Shown here: piece by piece, positions 44,721 through 54,016 of the stretch
Layout: each line of letters begins with the position of its first letter
How positions within the stretch are numbered: the stretch's first letter is position 1
Assembly: GCF_009371885.1 (NCBI RefSeq)
Contig: NZ_QLZA01000007.1
Coordinates: 1 to 64,000 of the forward strand
Source of the DNA: Bifidobacterium tibiigranuli
Lineage (GTDB): Bacteria > Actinomycetota > Actinomycetes > Actinomycetales > Bifidobacteriaceae
Direction: 5' to 3'
Length of the DNA stretch: 64,000 bases
Position numbers and translations under genes: made by a program
Notes under the pieces: generated by a model
What the model was told of the DNA's origin: nothing
Database searches by the model: none
Seen by the model: only the letters and a program-made list of their open reading frames with translations

Positions 44721-45617
44721 ATGAGCCGCCACGCGTTCCTTATCATGGCCCATAAGAACTTCGAGCAGGTTTCGCTGCTTCTTCAGTTGTTGGATGACGC
44801 ACGGTTTGATATCTACCTGCATGTAGACAACAAGGTAAAAGATGTCCCTTGGGAGAGCATGCAAAAATCGGTGACCGAATCCGATTTAACTTTCCTGCAT
44901 GATGTAGATGTGGCCTGGGGGGATTCCAGCCAGATTCGATGCGAGCAAGTGCTTATTAATGCCGCCATGCAGTCGGGCAGGCAATATAGTTACCTTCATC
45001 TTCCATCCGGACAGGACTTGCCGCTAAGGACCAACGATGAGATTTGCCGTTTCTTCGAGCAGCATGTCGGAAGACAGTTTGTGTCCATCGGACACACCGA
45101 TATCGATGATTCTCTGACTTTTGAAGATCTTTCAAAATATCATACTTATCGTATGTTCGGAAAGAAAGGGCAGCAGCAGCCGTGGAGAAAGATGGGGGAC
45201 CTGCTCTCGCATGCTCAGATGCTGCTCGGAGTCAATAGGGATAAGTCATGCGCACTCAAGCATGGGAAGGGCGCGAACTGGTTCAGCATAACAGGCGATT
45301 TCGCGCAGTATGTTCTGGATCATTGGTCGATTACCGAGAGTCATTTTATGAGTCGCACACTGTGCTGCGATGAACTTTTCTTGCAGACGATTCTGCTGAA
45401 CTCGCCTTTTTCCGCAGATCGGTATATTAACGAGTTCGATTCTGACCCGCACCAGACAATGCGATTGATTGATTGGAACCGTGGCGCTCCGTATATCTAT
45501 CGACTCTCCGATTTCGAAGAGCTGATGGATTCGGGCTGCCTGTTCGCAAGGAAATTCGACACGGCTGTGGACGCGCCGATTGTGGAAAAGATAGCGTCGA
45601 CCATCGCAGCTAAGTGA
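44721..45617 (+). CDS. Core-2/I-branching-type glycosyltransferase (GT14-like)
   Basis: This 298-residue protein starts HAFLIMAHKNFEQVSLLLQLLDDARFDIYLHVDNK and has YSYLHLPSGQDLPL, both typical of bacterial beta-1,6-N-acetylglucosaminyltransferase-like branching enzymes. Late motifs ANWFSITGDFAQYVLDH and CCDELFLQTILLNSPF (the D-E pair) support this. It probably adds a branch sugar, perhaps GlcNAc. AGAGGAAT lies before the ATG. A 175-bp gap upstream holds no gene. Confidence 0.9.
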   Translation: MSRHAFLIMAHKNFEQVSLLLQLLDDARFDIYLHVDNKVKDVPWESMQKSVTESDLTFLHDVDVAWGDSSQIRCEQVLINAAMQSGRQYSYLHLPSGQDLPLRTNDEICRFFEQHVGRQFVSIGHTDIDDSLTFEDLSKYHTYRMFGKKGQQQPWRKMGDLLSHAQMLLGVNRDKSCALKHGKGANWFSITGDFAQYVLDHWSITESHFMSRTLCCDELFLQTILLNSPFSADRYINEFDSDPHQTMRLIDWNRGAPYIYRLSDFEELMDSGCLFARKFDTAVDAPIVEKIASTIAAK

Positions 45618-45666
45618 TTGTCATTTTCCTGCAATGCTGTAATGCTGCAAATAAGGAGATATACCG

Positions 45667-47169
45667 TTGAGCCAGAGAAAATCAGGAGCGGTTTTAGGCT
45701 ATATCAACATAGGCCTGAAAAACCTTGTCAACCTGCTATACACTCCGCTCCTCCTCCACTACCTTGGGCAGGGAAACTACGGAGTTTTCCAAATGACGAA
45801 CTCGGTCGTGTTCTCCCTCACCATTCTCAGTATGGGATTTGATGGAGCATACGTTCGTTTCTATTCGCGGCTCAGGGCGAAATCGGATGATCGCGGAGTC
45901 AGACGATTAAATGGTATTTATTTCACGTTGTATGGTTCTATTGCGGTTCTTGCTTTGGTGATTGGTGGTTTGTTTGTTGCCAATACGCAACGGATTTTCT
46001 CTGGCGGGTTGACGGCTGACGAGATTGCATTGTGCAAGTCGTTGATGGTAATAATGATCATCAATGTGGCCATCACTTTTTTGTCATCTCCTTTCGACGC
46101 TTTCATCATGGCTCATGAGCGCTTCGTGTTTCAGCAATCACGGCAGATTTTCCTGAATATTTGTACGCCTTTCCTCGCTATCGCGTTGCTGTCTATCGGC
46201 ATGGGGGCCGTTGGGGTGGCTATCGCGCAGTTGTCGGTAAGTGCCGTATTGCTTATGTTGAATGTGAGATTTGCATATTTTAAGCTGGGCATGCGTTTTC
46301 TTTTTAAAGAGTTTGACTTCGGTCTACTTCGTGCAGTTGGTGTATTCAGCTTTTGGATATTCCTGAACCAGATTACCGATCTGGTGAACAATCAGATTCC
46401 TAATTTTCTGCTTGGGGCTTTGGCTGGGGCTTCCACGGTGGCGGTGTTCGCCATCGCATCGCAGATGCGGAACCTGTTTTTCTCGATGTCCACGATTCTG
46501 TCGAGTTTGTTTGTTCCCCTGATTAACCGGATAGTGGCCGGGGGCGGAAGCGAACAACAGCTGACAAAGTTGATGACTAAAGTCGGCAGATATCAGATGA
46601 TTATTTTCTGGTACATCTTCGGTGGGTATATTATTCTCGGTCGGTATTTCATTCATCTGTGGGCGGGCGGGCAGAATGCCGATGCTTTCTGGTTGTCAAT
46701 TGTGATGATAGCCCCGGTGATGGTGCCGTTGGTGCAAAATACGGGGATCGAGATCCAGCGGGCGCAAAATCAGCACAAGACAAGAAGCATCGTTTACGTC
46801 ATTACAGCTGTCCTCAACATCGTGTTCTCGCTGGTTCTTATTCCGCGCTGGGGCTATTGGGCGCCGACGATCGGCTATCTGCTAAGCATGGTGATTGGCC
46901 CGGGCTTGTTTATGAACTGGTTCTATCAGGCGCGCATCGGGCTGGACATGTTCTATTTCTGGCGTAGACAGATGCCCATCATCCTCATGTCGGTGACACT
47001 GACCGCACTGTTCTGCGTTGCTGTGTTCTTCTTCCCTGTCACGAATCTTGTCGCTTTTGTCGCATGGGGCCTTGCTTATTCGGTTCTTTTTGCTGGGCTT
47101 GCCTGGAAATTTGTCATGAACGGGGAGGAGAAGAGGACAGTGCTGCGGAGGATCGGGAAAGGGGAGTGA
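45667..47169 (+). CDS. Polysaccharide flippase (Wzx/MATE-like)
   Basis: This 500-residue membrane protein has 12 or more TM segments. It begins SGAVLGYINIGLKNLVNLLYTPLLLHYLGQGNYGVFQMTNSV, the usual Wzx/RfbX start, and has FSFWIFLNQITDLVNNQIPNFLLG in the middle. It flips lipid-linked repeat units across the membrane. The start is TTG 45667 after AAGGAGATATACC; no ATG is suitably placed. Base composition rises towards host level in its last third, near the boundary with the acyltransferase remnant. Confidence 0.92.
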   Translation: MSQRKSGAVLGYINIGLKNLVNLLYTPLLLHYLGQGNYGVFQMTNSVVFSLTILSMGFDGAYVRFYSRLRAKSDDRGVRRLNGIYFTLYGSIAVLALVIGGLFVANTQRIFSGGLTADEIALCKSLMVIMIINVAITFLSSPFDAFIMAHERFVFQQSRQIFLNICTPFLAIALLSIGMGAVGVAIAQLSVSAVLLMLNVRFAYFKLGMRFLFKEFDFGLLRAVGVFSFWIFLNQITDLVNNQIPNFLLGALAGASTVAVFAIASQMRNLFFSMSTILSSLFVPLINRIVAGGGSEQQLTKLMTKVGRYQMIIFWYIFGGYIILGRYFIHLWAGGQNADAFWLSIVMIAPVMVPLVQNTGIEIQRAQNQHKTRSIVYVITAVLNIVFSLVLIPRWGYWAPTIGYLLSMVIGPGLFMNWFYQARIGLDMFYFWRRQMPIILMSVTLTALFCVAVFFFPVTNLVAFVAWGLAYSVLFAGLAWKFVMNGEEKRTVLRRIGKGE

Positions 47170-47251
47170 CCTCAGGGTTCCGGGAGCACTGGGCATGAGT
47201 GGGGTGCGGGGCGGCCGCGGCATTTGCGGGGGTGAGGGATTATATAGGTGA

Positions 47252-48079
47252 GATTTATATGAGACACCCACAACCTTCCAGTTCCTTGCGTGTAAGGCGC
47301 GCACGCTGCTGGTTCCATACTATGTGTTCTCCCTGTACTTCTTGGCAAAGCCGCTGGCATTGCTGCTGGCCCCGGGTCTGGCGCGGGTCTTCAAGACTGG
47401 TCATGACTATTCGATGGGCCGCGATTTCTATGATGTGCTCGTCAACGGCAATGGGCTGTGGTTCCTGTGGGCCTATTTCGTCGGTGAGCTCGTCACGTAC
47501 GGGATCGTCAGGCTGGTGCGCAGCCGCTCCTATGATGCGGGGATTGGCTTGCTGCTCATCGCCTGCTATCTGGCGGTAGTTCATGTGCTGCCCGGCTTGC
47601 AGCTGCCGTTCCGGATGCTGCAGGGGGTGAAGGCCGCCGGGTTCATGCTGCTTGGTCTGGCTGCCAGGAATCTGCTGCTCCCGCTGCGGCGGGGCACGTC
47701 CACGGCGCTTCTTTTCGCTGGCGCTGTTGCCGTATACGTGGCCTGTGCGCTTGTTGCTGTGCCCAAGCAGCCCGGCATCGGTTCGCCGTCCGAGTGGTTC
47801 GCCGTGCTGGGCATGTTCGCCGGCGTAGCTGGCTGCGTGTTCCTGTCCGTGCTGATCGGCCGTTCGCGTGTGCTGGAATGCGTCGGCAGGCACAGCATCG
47901 TGTTCTACGCCCTGAACGCGCTGATGTTGAATGCCGCCAAGCTCGCGGTCTTCCGGGTCCTACACGTCAATGGCGCGGCGCTGCCTGCGGCTGGCCAGTG
48001 GGCTGTCGGCGTGATTGTCGCGGTTCTCGCCATGCTCTTCATGGCTGTGGCCGATCTGCTCGTGCAGCGCTGGATGTAG
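47252..48079 (+). pseudogene. Acyltransferase-3-family membrane protein, N-terminus missing
   Basis: The frame from 47252 encodes ...TFQFLACKARTLLVPYYVFSLYFL, then eight or so TM helices. The KARTLLVPYYVFS region normally lies about 100 residues into a sugar O-acetyltransferase. The expected start with the catalytic His (xGH after TM1) is absent, and a stop codon lies at 47249. The only in-frame starts (GTG 47324 and later) would give a protein of about 251 residues without the active site. It is therefore probably a decayed acetyltransferase. It is GC-rich, unlike the genes before it. Confidence 0.75.
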
Positions 48080-48466
48080 TGGTCAATCGGCGCGGCGAGG
48101 CCGGCGGGGAAGCGGGGGCGCGGGACGCATGTGCGGGGGATGTAGGTGTCAGTTGCCTGTATGTGCTCCCGATGGCGTTACGGCAAGGCGTACCTTGCCT
48201 CTGATTTCACCTCCATATCCCCGTGCAAAACAGTGAGCCGGTCGGACGCGCCGATTACGCTATTCTTCCGACATGCCGTGCTCCACAGCCGTCGTGCTGC
48301 TTGGCAGCCCCTGCTCGTAAAGTGCGAACCAATCTTTGTCTTGATTTTGCATACCCTAAGAGGAGCCTCCTTCCACCGCACGCCCATCGCATGACGGAAG
48401 AAAATTTAGCCCATCCGGTGCCGAAACACAATAAGAACTAGTGGTCAATACTATCTAATCTGCCTA
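48080..48466. other. Junction region between polysaccharide locus and defence island
   Basis: No gene is supported. The first ~250 bp are GC-rich and the end is AT-rich, so the left boundary of the island probably lies here. No transposase end or attachment repeat was recognised. Confidence 0.4.
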
Positions 48467-50161
48467 CTACTTATTTTCAATCCACTGTATGCTGGTTTCT
48501 AGACCCATACGTTGTAGTTGTTTTTTTACAGCGGAAAACGCTACTTTACTGAAGAAGGGGAGATCGTGATTTGTAGAGTTACTATGAGGAGCCACAATTC
48601 CAAATACAACCTCATGCACCTGGTTGTTCTTAAGAAGGAAATGTTCAACTTGTGATTTATATTCTGCTCCGATTTCGCTAATTATATCATTTACTTTGTT
48701 GGTGAAGGCATCGGCATCTTTCTCCAGTGAAGCGGAGACCAGCCCTTGATTGAATAAGTGGCTCATTACTGCCGAACCAGAGTATCGTTTTACATGAATT
48801 CTCTGTCCGTCATCTGATAGTAAATCGCAGAATTCTTCGCGGCTACGGCCACCGCCATATGAGACAAGGTGCCTGTCCATCAACATGTAATGTTCGAGAG
48901 TCGAATGATTTAATTGTCGTTCTAATTCATAATTGTAACGCTCCTCGCATTTAATCTCATATTTCTCCCTATCGGTTTTAGGCACCTGGAATGGCTGATT
49001 GTATTCATCATTTAAATATGGTATAAAAGAAATATCTGAATGTTTGGTTTGTCTATAATCTTCATTGATTCTTTTTTCGTAGTCTTTTTGAATTTCGTAC
49101 CATGCTCCATCACTGACACAATAATTTCTGTGCCCCAATTCGATTTCTCCTACAAGGCATTTGTCTGCAGACCATGATTGATGTGTATCTTCCGAATCTT
49201 TTACTAATATTTTTTTACTGCTTAGTTGATCATATGTTTGAAGTGGTTTTCGGAACGATGCTATAACTTCTGGTAAAAGAATGTCATCATGCAAGGGAAG
49301 CTCACCACCATTCGATTTTGGCTCTCCAGCAATCTGGAAGCCTAATACTGACTCCCAATTCAATATGTCTGGAATGGCCATCCATAATGTGGAAGCTGGC
49401 CTTTCGCCGGAAGATGGGTTTATTTGGTGTATGGCTTCATCCCATAGGCGTCTTTTTAGATCGGGATCCTTTACTGGTGAGATGTTGTCTACCCACTCAA
49501 AATTTTCTTTATATTTGTTACTGCGATAGCGCTGATATAGTTGAGGCAAGAAATTTTCAATGATATTTATATCTATATTTTTTGTAAGGGAAATTGAATC
49601 TCCTCCCGTGATGGTTCCGTCTAATAAGTCGTTCTCTTGGCCTTTTGCCGTGACGTTGTTCAAAAGATTGCGTTCTACATCAAGAGCAAATTCTGCAATT
49701 GTAGCCGACCGAGGTAATTGTTCGCTAGAACGTTTAGCATTGCCAGAAACATCAGTAAACCCAATTTTACGTAAGGCATCGTCCGCAACAGAATTCAACA
49801 CACATTTCAAACCAAATCGTTGTTCTATAGCCGAGGGGTTGAGGAGAGCTCTACCATATCCGAAAGCTAGGGCGAAGAGACGGGTTACAACAGAATCCTG
49901 AGTATGCATAGAAATAGGTATAATTAAGATTGACCCTATGCTCGAAACCATAATATTCGGTATATCTTGCGAAGAATCGAAGAATTTAGTTACCCAATCA
50001 GGCCTATGTTGAGGATTTGCCCGGATGTACAGCTTATAATTATTATGTATCGTTAACTTCTGTATGGTCCGAGCGCTTGAGCTGTTGTGTTGCTCGATAA
50101 TTTTGTCATTTGGGAAACCTTCTTTTATCAAAAAGATATTAAGCTTATTCTTTCCTGCCAC
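48467..50161 (-). CDS. DUF6119/TIGR04141-like protein, candidate defence protein
   Basis: This 564-residue protein begins VAGKNKLNIFLIKEG, like the KLxIxLLK start of sporadically distributed TIGR04141 (DUF6119) proteins. The C-terminal part has HLVSYGGGRSREEFCDLLSDDGQRIHVKRYSGSAVMSHLFNQGLVSASL, which fits the DUF6119 core (cDLL...IHVKR...SHLFxQG). No catalytic motif is obvious. GTG 50161 is chosen because AGGAGG lies 5 bases upstream, although the frame is open to 50314. It is AT-rich. The function of the family is unknown; its patchy distribution near mobile and defence genes suggests anti-phage use, which is an inference. It lies downstream of a DUF4238-like gene. Confidence 0.8.
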   Translation of the reverse strand: MAGKNKLNIFLIKEGFPNDKIIEQHNSSSARTIQKLTIHNNYKLYIRANPQHRPDWVTKFFDSSQDIPNIMVSSIGSILIIPISMHTQDSVVTRLFALAFGYGRALLNPSAIEQRFGLKCVLNSVADDALRKIGFTDVSGNAKRSSEQLPRSATIAEFALDVERNLLNNVTAKGQENDLLDGTITGGDSISLTKNIDINIIENFLPQLYQRYRSNKYKENFEWVDNISPVKDPDLKRRLWDEAIHQINPSSGERPASTLWMAIPDILNWESVLGFQIAGEPKSNGGELPLHDDILLPEVIASFRKPLQTYDQLSSKKILVKDSEDTHQSWSADKCLVGEIELGHRNYCVSDGAWYEIQKDYEKRINEDYRQTKHSDISFIPYLNDEYNQPFQVPKTDREKYEIKCEERYNYELERQLNHSTLEHYMLMDRHLVSYGGGRSREEFCDLLSDDGQRIHVKRYSGSAVMSHLFNQGLVSASLEKDADAFTNKVNDIISEIGAEYKSQVEHFLLKNNQVHEVVFGIVAPHSNSTNHDLPFFSKVAFSAVKKQLQRMGLETSIQWIENK

Positions 50162-50321
50162 TGAATCCTCCTCATAATGTTGTATTGCTAAGTATATAGA
50201 TTTTTTAAATATTAAATCGACTAAAACGTCTGAATTTAGAAAACAACCTATACAGAGGCTCGTTCCTGTCGCATGCTTTGTTCGGTATTTGCCAATGCTG
50301 GATATTGTATGCACTGGTGAA

Positions 50322-51101
50322 CTAGGAGACTTCCAGATCTAATGAGATGCCCTTCTCCTTCAGTGAGATCCACCGCAGTGGCCCCGGATTATGATTCTTG
50401 GCAATGAGGGAAATCTTCTTCTCGTCAAACATTCCACGCTGGGCGATCAGCCAGCGTCTGGACTTCAGCACTGTCACCAGGTTGATATCTACTGAGCGGC
50501 TTAGTTTTCTGCCAATCACAAGTATTTTCGTTGGTGAGAGCGGGAAAGTGATTGTGGTGACTGCAGTGGAATTCGCCTCGCGCCATAGTGTTAAAGCCCC
50601 GTCTCCTGTCAAGGCATTAGTGCAGTCCCAAATGCTCCACGGCCACGTTTCGATTCCGAGCTGATCAAATTCGACGGTTTCATTCATATAGCTTGCTAAT
50701 ACCATTCGGTCACCAAGAGAAAGCTCGGCTTCTTGAAGGCTGCGGTCCTGCATGAGAAGGACCGCAGGAGTCTGGGTTTTCGCCTGATCGGCATAGAGAC
50801 CGCGTTCGCGATACATATCCAGAAATGCAATAGCAGCTCTAATCTCACCCTGAGTAAGTGTATCGGTCCTCCTTAATTTCCTTAGAGCAGATATACCGGC
50901 ACTCTCGACCTTTGCGAATTGACCTTCTAAATCCGTGCTCAGAATTTCGGTCCTATATGCGTAACTGACAACGGTGGCATTTATAATTGCCGTTGTCGTA
51001 GAGCGGCCTTTCGCGAGATCGGCTACATCTACCATGCCCTTCCCGTCGGCCCATCCGTCGAGATAGCTGCGAGGAATCATATGCGCTCGTTTCGTCACCA
51101 T
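50322..51101 (-). CDS. DUF4238-like protein
   Basis: This 259-residue protein opens KRAHMIPRSYLDGWADGKGMVDVADLAKGRS, close to the H-x-(I/V)-P-x-x-Y-L-x-x-(F/W)-A start of DUF4238. The usual later features of that family (helical middle, D-x-P-style strand near TFPLSPTKILVIGRKL) are also present. Function is unknown. GAAGGG lies before the ATG. It precedes the DUF6119-like gene by 160 bp on the same strand, so the two may form one operon. Base composition is closer to the host than its partner's. Confidence 0.65.
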   Translation of the reverse strand: MVTKRAHMIPRSYLDGWADGKGMVDVADLAKGRSTTTAIINATVVSYAYRTEILSTDLEGQFAKVESAGISALRKLRRTDTLTQGEIRAAIAFLDMYRERGLYADQAKTQTPAVLLMQDRSLQEAELSLGDRMVLASYMNETVEFDQLGIETWPWSIWDCTNALTGDGALTLWREANSTAVTTITFPLSPTKILVIGRKLSRSVDINLVTVLKSRRWLIAQRGMFDEKKISLIAKNHNPGPLRWISLKEKGISLDLEVS

Positions 51102-51172
51102 CGTAGGCCCTTCTGTCTGTTTGGTACTGCAAGATTACCGCCTCGTTGCCTAGACTTGTCAACCGCCCGACG

Positions 51173-51227
51173 TTCCTCGTGTATTTTGATCGTGTGTGGG
51201 TTGCTGGTTCCTCACATACTTTGATCG
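51173..51227 (+). repeat. Two 20-bp direct repeats at an insertion-sequence end
   Basis: TTCCTC-(G/A)-(T/C)-(G/A)-TA-(T/C)-TTTGATCG occurs at 51173-51192 and 51208-51227, 35 bp apart, just before a transposase start. Such tandem sites at IS ends often bind transposase. Confidence 0.55.
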
Positions 51228-51245
51228 CGAAACTACGATCATGGT

Positions 51246-51599
51246 ATGGGAGATCTGATTGCAATGACCGCGCGTCGAGGAGCTGCGAACCGATTGCGTG
51301 CCGCCTACCTGCGTGCCAGCAAGAAGGACAAAGACCGCATCCTCGACCAGGTGGCGTCCGTCACCGGCCTGGCCAGGGTCTCGGTCAGGCGGTTGCTAGC
51401 CGGCCCAAGACTGCCCGCGCCGCGCGAGCAAATCGGCGGGCGCACCGTGAGGAAACGCCATTGCACAGACGATGCGTGCAGGCTGCTGACCCACGTCTGG
51501 AGCCTGATGGGCCTGCCCAACAGCAAGTACTTCGCCGTCATGCGCCACGAATGGATACGGCTGCTGCAGGCCGGAGACGACCTGCAGCAGCCGTCCGCG
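51246..51599 (+). pseudogene. Transposase N-terminal remnant (integrase-core family)
   Basis: The sequence RAAYLRASKKDKDRILDQVASVTGLARVSVRRLLAG is the helix-turn-helix start seen in ISNCY/IS481-like transposases, followed by the CRLLTHVWSLMG helix. The frame continues only to about residue 118 before it turns into unrelated sequence at the abiH promoter; the catalytic core is lost. A second, inverted copy of the same family lies at 53060-53885. Confidence 0.75.
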
Positions 51600-51603
51600 A
51601 GCA

Positions 51604-51659
51604 GGGAGAGTACCCCCGTGGGAGATGTCGTATCATCTAGTCATGGACAATACTCTCCC
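51604..51659 (+). promoter_or_regulatory. Inverted repeat around the abiH start
   Basis: GGGAGAGTA (51604-51612) and TACTCTCCC (51651-51659) are perfect 9-bp complements flanking the start codon. This could be a regulator site, a messenger structure that hides the start, or a relic of the IS junction. Confidence 0.4.
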
Positions 51660-53001
51660 AATTGATTCAGCTGATTACATGCAAGGCAGCCCAAGGCCTA
51701 ACCTTCCGCAAATAGGCAGCGGCATAAATGGTTTAGCGAATCGTCTGAGCGCTGAGACTTTGCCCTCTTTTTTCTTCAAAAACGATACATCTCAATTGAT
51801 TATCTTAGGAAACGGTCTTGATCTTGCGTGCGGTTTGAAGAGTAGGTATTCGGATTTTTTCAATTGGTATTTCCATGATTTCATGGACGAAGGCATAGGG
51901 AATTCTCCAAGCACACAAGGACAACAAGTACTTCGTAAAATCCAAGAGTCATGTGGCGGCTTGGGAAGCATAAATAATGGGCAGCATACCCGATTGACTT
52001 TTGACAATATCGAGAAAGTTCACAGCGTCTGGGATTATGTGTTCGCCTACGAGTGTACCAGGAATCAGCCGAACGAGTGGAAAGATGTTGAGGCCGTAAT
52101 ACGCAAGTGGGTGTCGAATAGCTATCTTCAACAAATTGTCGGTAGCCTCCGGAATGGGCGAGTGCCAAATGTCGGCTACGATAACTCGGGAGAGCTAGGA
52201 GTCTGTCTAGCCATGGTAGCGTACATGTTCTCTAAAGAATATGACGTAAACGCGCAGATTGAAGATTCCCAGATTAATGAAATCATGTTAAAAGAGCTTA
52301 GTATGTTCGAGGATTCCTTTGCGAGCTATCTAGAGAGCGCCGTGTCGCCAGAATATAAGACGAGAGCATGCTGTCTGTTTGATGATTTGGCCGGCCAAGA
52401 TTTAGAACATATCTCCAAGGTAGGCGATTCACCGGAGCATCTGAGCAATTCTGTTTTATCGTTTAACTACACGCAGCCATTCCCTCTGAATCAAGAGCAT
52501 GTCAATGTTGCCCACAAAATTCACACGTACCGGAACATTCATGGATCTTTGGAAGGTGGGAGAATCATCTTCGGCATAGACAGTCTCGCGGATGATGGGA
52601 ATAACCTCTTGGAGAACAAGGCGGTATTGCCCTTCACCAAGACTTACCGGATAATGCACAATGCCGAGCCATCCATCCAAGGCCTTTTCGACACTGGGCA
52701 TATCTCTCGCAGGAATGGAGATTGCTTAGATGCGATAAAGATATTCGGTCATTCATTGGGAAAGGCGGATTATTCGTACTTTCAGGCTATCTTTGATCAG
52801 GAAAATCTTTACTCAGGCGACGTAGTTCTGGTTTTCTATTATCGGCCATATGATGGCTTTAGAGTGGAACAGTACTATCAGGCGGTCGTCAATCTGCTGA
52901 GTCGATACGCTGACACTCTCGACAATCCGGCGCACGGCAAAAATCTGATACATAAGCTTATTCTCGAAGACCGTCTGAGTGTGCGTGAGCTAGAGGGCTG
53001 A
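51643..53001 (+). CDS. AbiH-family abortive-infection protein
   Basis: This protein of about 452 residues has AbiH landmarks. Near residue 53 is LIILGNGLDLACGLKSRYSDFFNWY (the GNGxDLxxGLxTxYxDF motif). In the middle is SFNYTQPF, then KIHTYRNIHGSLEGGRIIFGID, and near the end IKIFGHSLGKADYSYF. AbiH blocks phage growth in lactococci by an unknown mechanism. ATG 51643 is preferred, with ATG 51625 as an alternative; neither has a good ribosome binding site. The gene fills the space between two truncated, inverted transposase genes. Confidence 0.88.
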   Translation: MDNTLPIDSADYMQGSPRPNLPQIGSGINGLANRLSAETLPSFFFKNDTSQLIILGNGLDLACGLKSRYSDFFNWYFHDFMDEGIGNSPSTQGQQVLRKIQESCGGLGSINNGQHTRLTFDNIEKVHSVWDYVFAYECTRNQPNEWKDVEAVIRKWVSNSYLQQIVGSLRNGRVPNVGYDNSGELGVCLAMVAYMFSKEYDVNAQIEDSQINEIMLKELSMFEDSFASYLESAVSPEYKTRACCLFDDLAGQDLEHISKVGDSPEHLSNSVLSFNYTQPFPLNQEHVNVAHKIHTYRNIHGSLEGGRIIFGIDSLADDGNNLLENKAVLPFTKTYRIMHNAEPSIQGLFDTGHISRRNGDCLDAIKIFGHSLGKADYSYFQAIFDQENLYSGDVVLVFYYRPYDGFRVEQYYQAVVNLLSRYADTLDNPAHGKNLIHKLILEDRLSVRELEG

Positions 53002-53059
53002 ATTCTGATGGAATCTGGCCGCCGCGGTTCGTCGTTGAATTGTGGGCGTGAGCTGGTCG

Positions 53060-53885
53060 TTCTTCCTGTAGGGCTGGTTCCTGGTCTGTTCGATGTCTTT
53101 GTGCAGCAGGTAGTCGTTCAGCTCGTCGTTGACGGACTTGCTGCTGTTGCCCGAGTCGAAGCAGGCGGCCGGGAAGGAGAACAGGGCGATGGCCGTGTCG
53201 GCCGCGCTCCTGATGTTGCACTTGGCGTTGTTGCGGGTGGCCGCGTTCACGGTCCAGTTGGTCGCATAGTCGACCATGGTCCGGGTGCGCGCGAACTCGC
53301 CGGCCGCGCTGGGTCCGCAGTGGGCCACGGTGTCGGCCTCGGCCAGCCCGGGCAGGCGCTCGATCTGGTCGGCGACCTTCCCTTGGGCGAGGCCTCGAGT
53401 CTGAGCGTTTTGAGCCGGTGATCGATGGTCGAGGAACTCATCGCCCCGACCGCGTCGATCTGCATGCGCGTGGCGCCGGTCAGCTCGTCGCTGGCCTCCA
53501 GCGCGGAGATCCATTGACCTATCATCGCCTTCATATACAGCCCGCATAGCATGCCCATGAGCATCCGCAGACGTTCCAGGAGCCGCCCGCTTCCCTGCGA
53601 GTGCTTGCTTTTTCGTCCCGATCCTGGTTTGCGTGGGCGTCCCGGTCGGCCTTTGCCCATCGGGGCCGCGGGCTTACTGAGCAGGCGGCGGACCGTGGAG
53701 CGGCCCATACCGATCCCGGCCAGACGATCCAGGATCAGCTTCTTCTCCTTCTTCGTGGCCTTGCCGTATTCGTCCTTGAAACGGTTCGTCAGCCTGCGCT
53801 TGTGCGGCCATGTCGATTCTGCCTTCCATAAGGCAAGCATCCCCGTCCCATAAAGCGGCGGATCGTGCTTCACGTTCACGCTCAC
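53060..53885 (-). pseudogene. Transposase remnant with frameshift, 3' end deleted
   Basis: The first part (53885 to about 53390) encodes NRFKDEYGKATKKEKKLILDRL...GRSTVRRLLS, a Lys/Arg-rich linker and SSSTIDHRLKTLRLEASPKG. The frame then shifts near 53383-53395. The integrase core continues in another frame: GLAEADTVAHCG, SAAGEFARTRTMVDYATNWT, FDSGN and RNQPYRKNDQ. The usual NGSEF after the second Asp is changed and the last third is missing. It is a dead ISNCY/IS481-like element. Confidence 0.8.
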
Positions 53886-53947
53886 TTTTCAATGACGAAC
53901 AAGAACAACTCCAAATCACACGTTTAAAGACGCAAGAAGCGTCGGAA

Positions 53948-53989
53948 TTGCACATTTCCTTACCTCATTTGTGGTATAGTAATGTGCAA
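53948..53989 (+). promoter_or_regulatory. Promoter with flanking operator repeats of the 219-aa/ImmA operon
   Basis: TTGCACAT (53948-53955) and ATGTGCAA (53982-53989) are perfect 8-bp inverted repeats. Between them lies a good -10 box TATAGT (53975-53980) with a TGTGG extension. A dimeric repressor, probably the XRE-domain protein of this operon, could bind here and autoregulate (inference). Confidence 0.65.
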
Positions 53990-54016
53990 CGTTTAAATTT
54001 TAAGATAGGAAGATGG

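Noticed and set aside
48178-48441. Small frames on both strands in the junction region
   Set aside because: There is no family similarity, the composition is mixed and no ribosome binding sites are seen.
53810-54016. N-terminal extension of the 219-aa gene
   Set aside because: It runs through the transposase remnant and the promoter/operator region. The ATG at 54017 has AGGAAG at the right distance.
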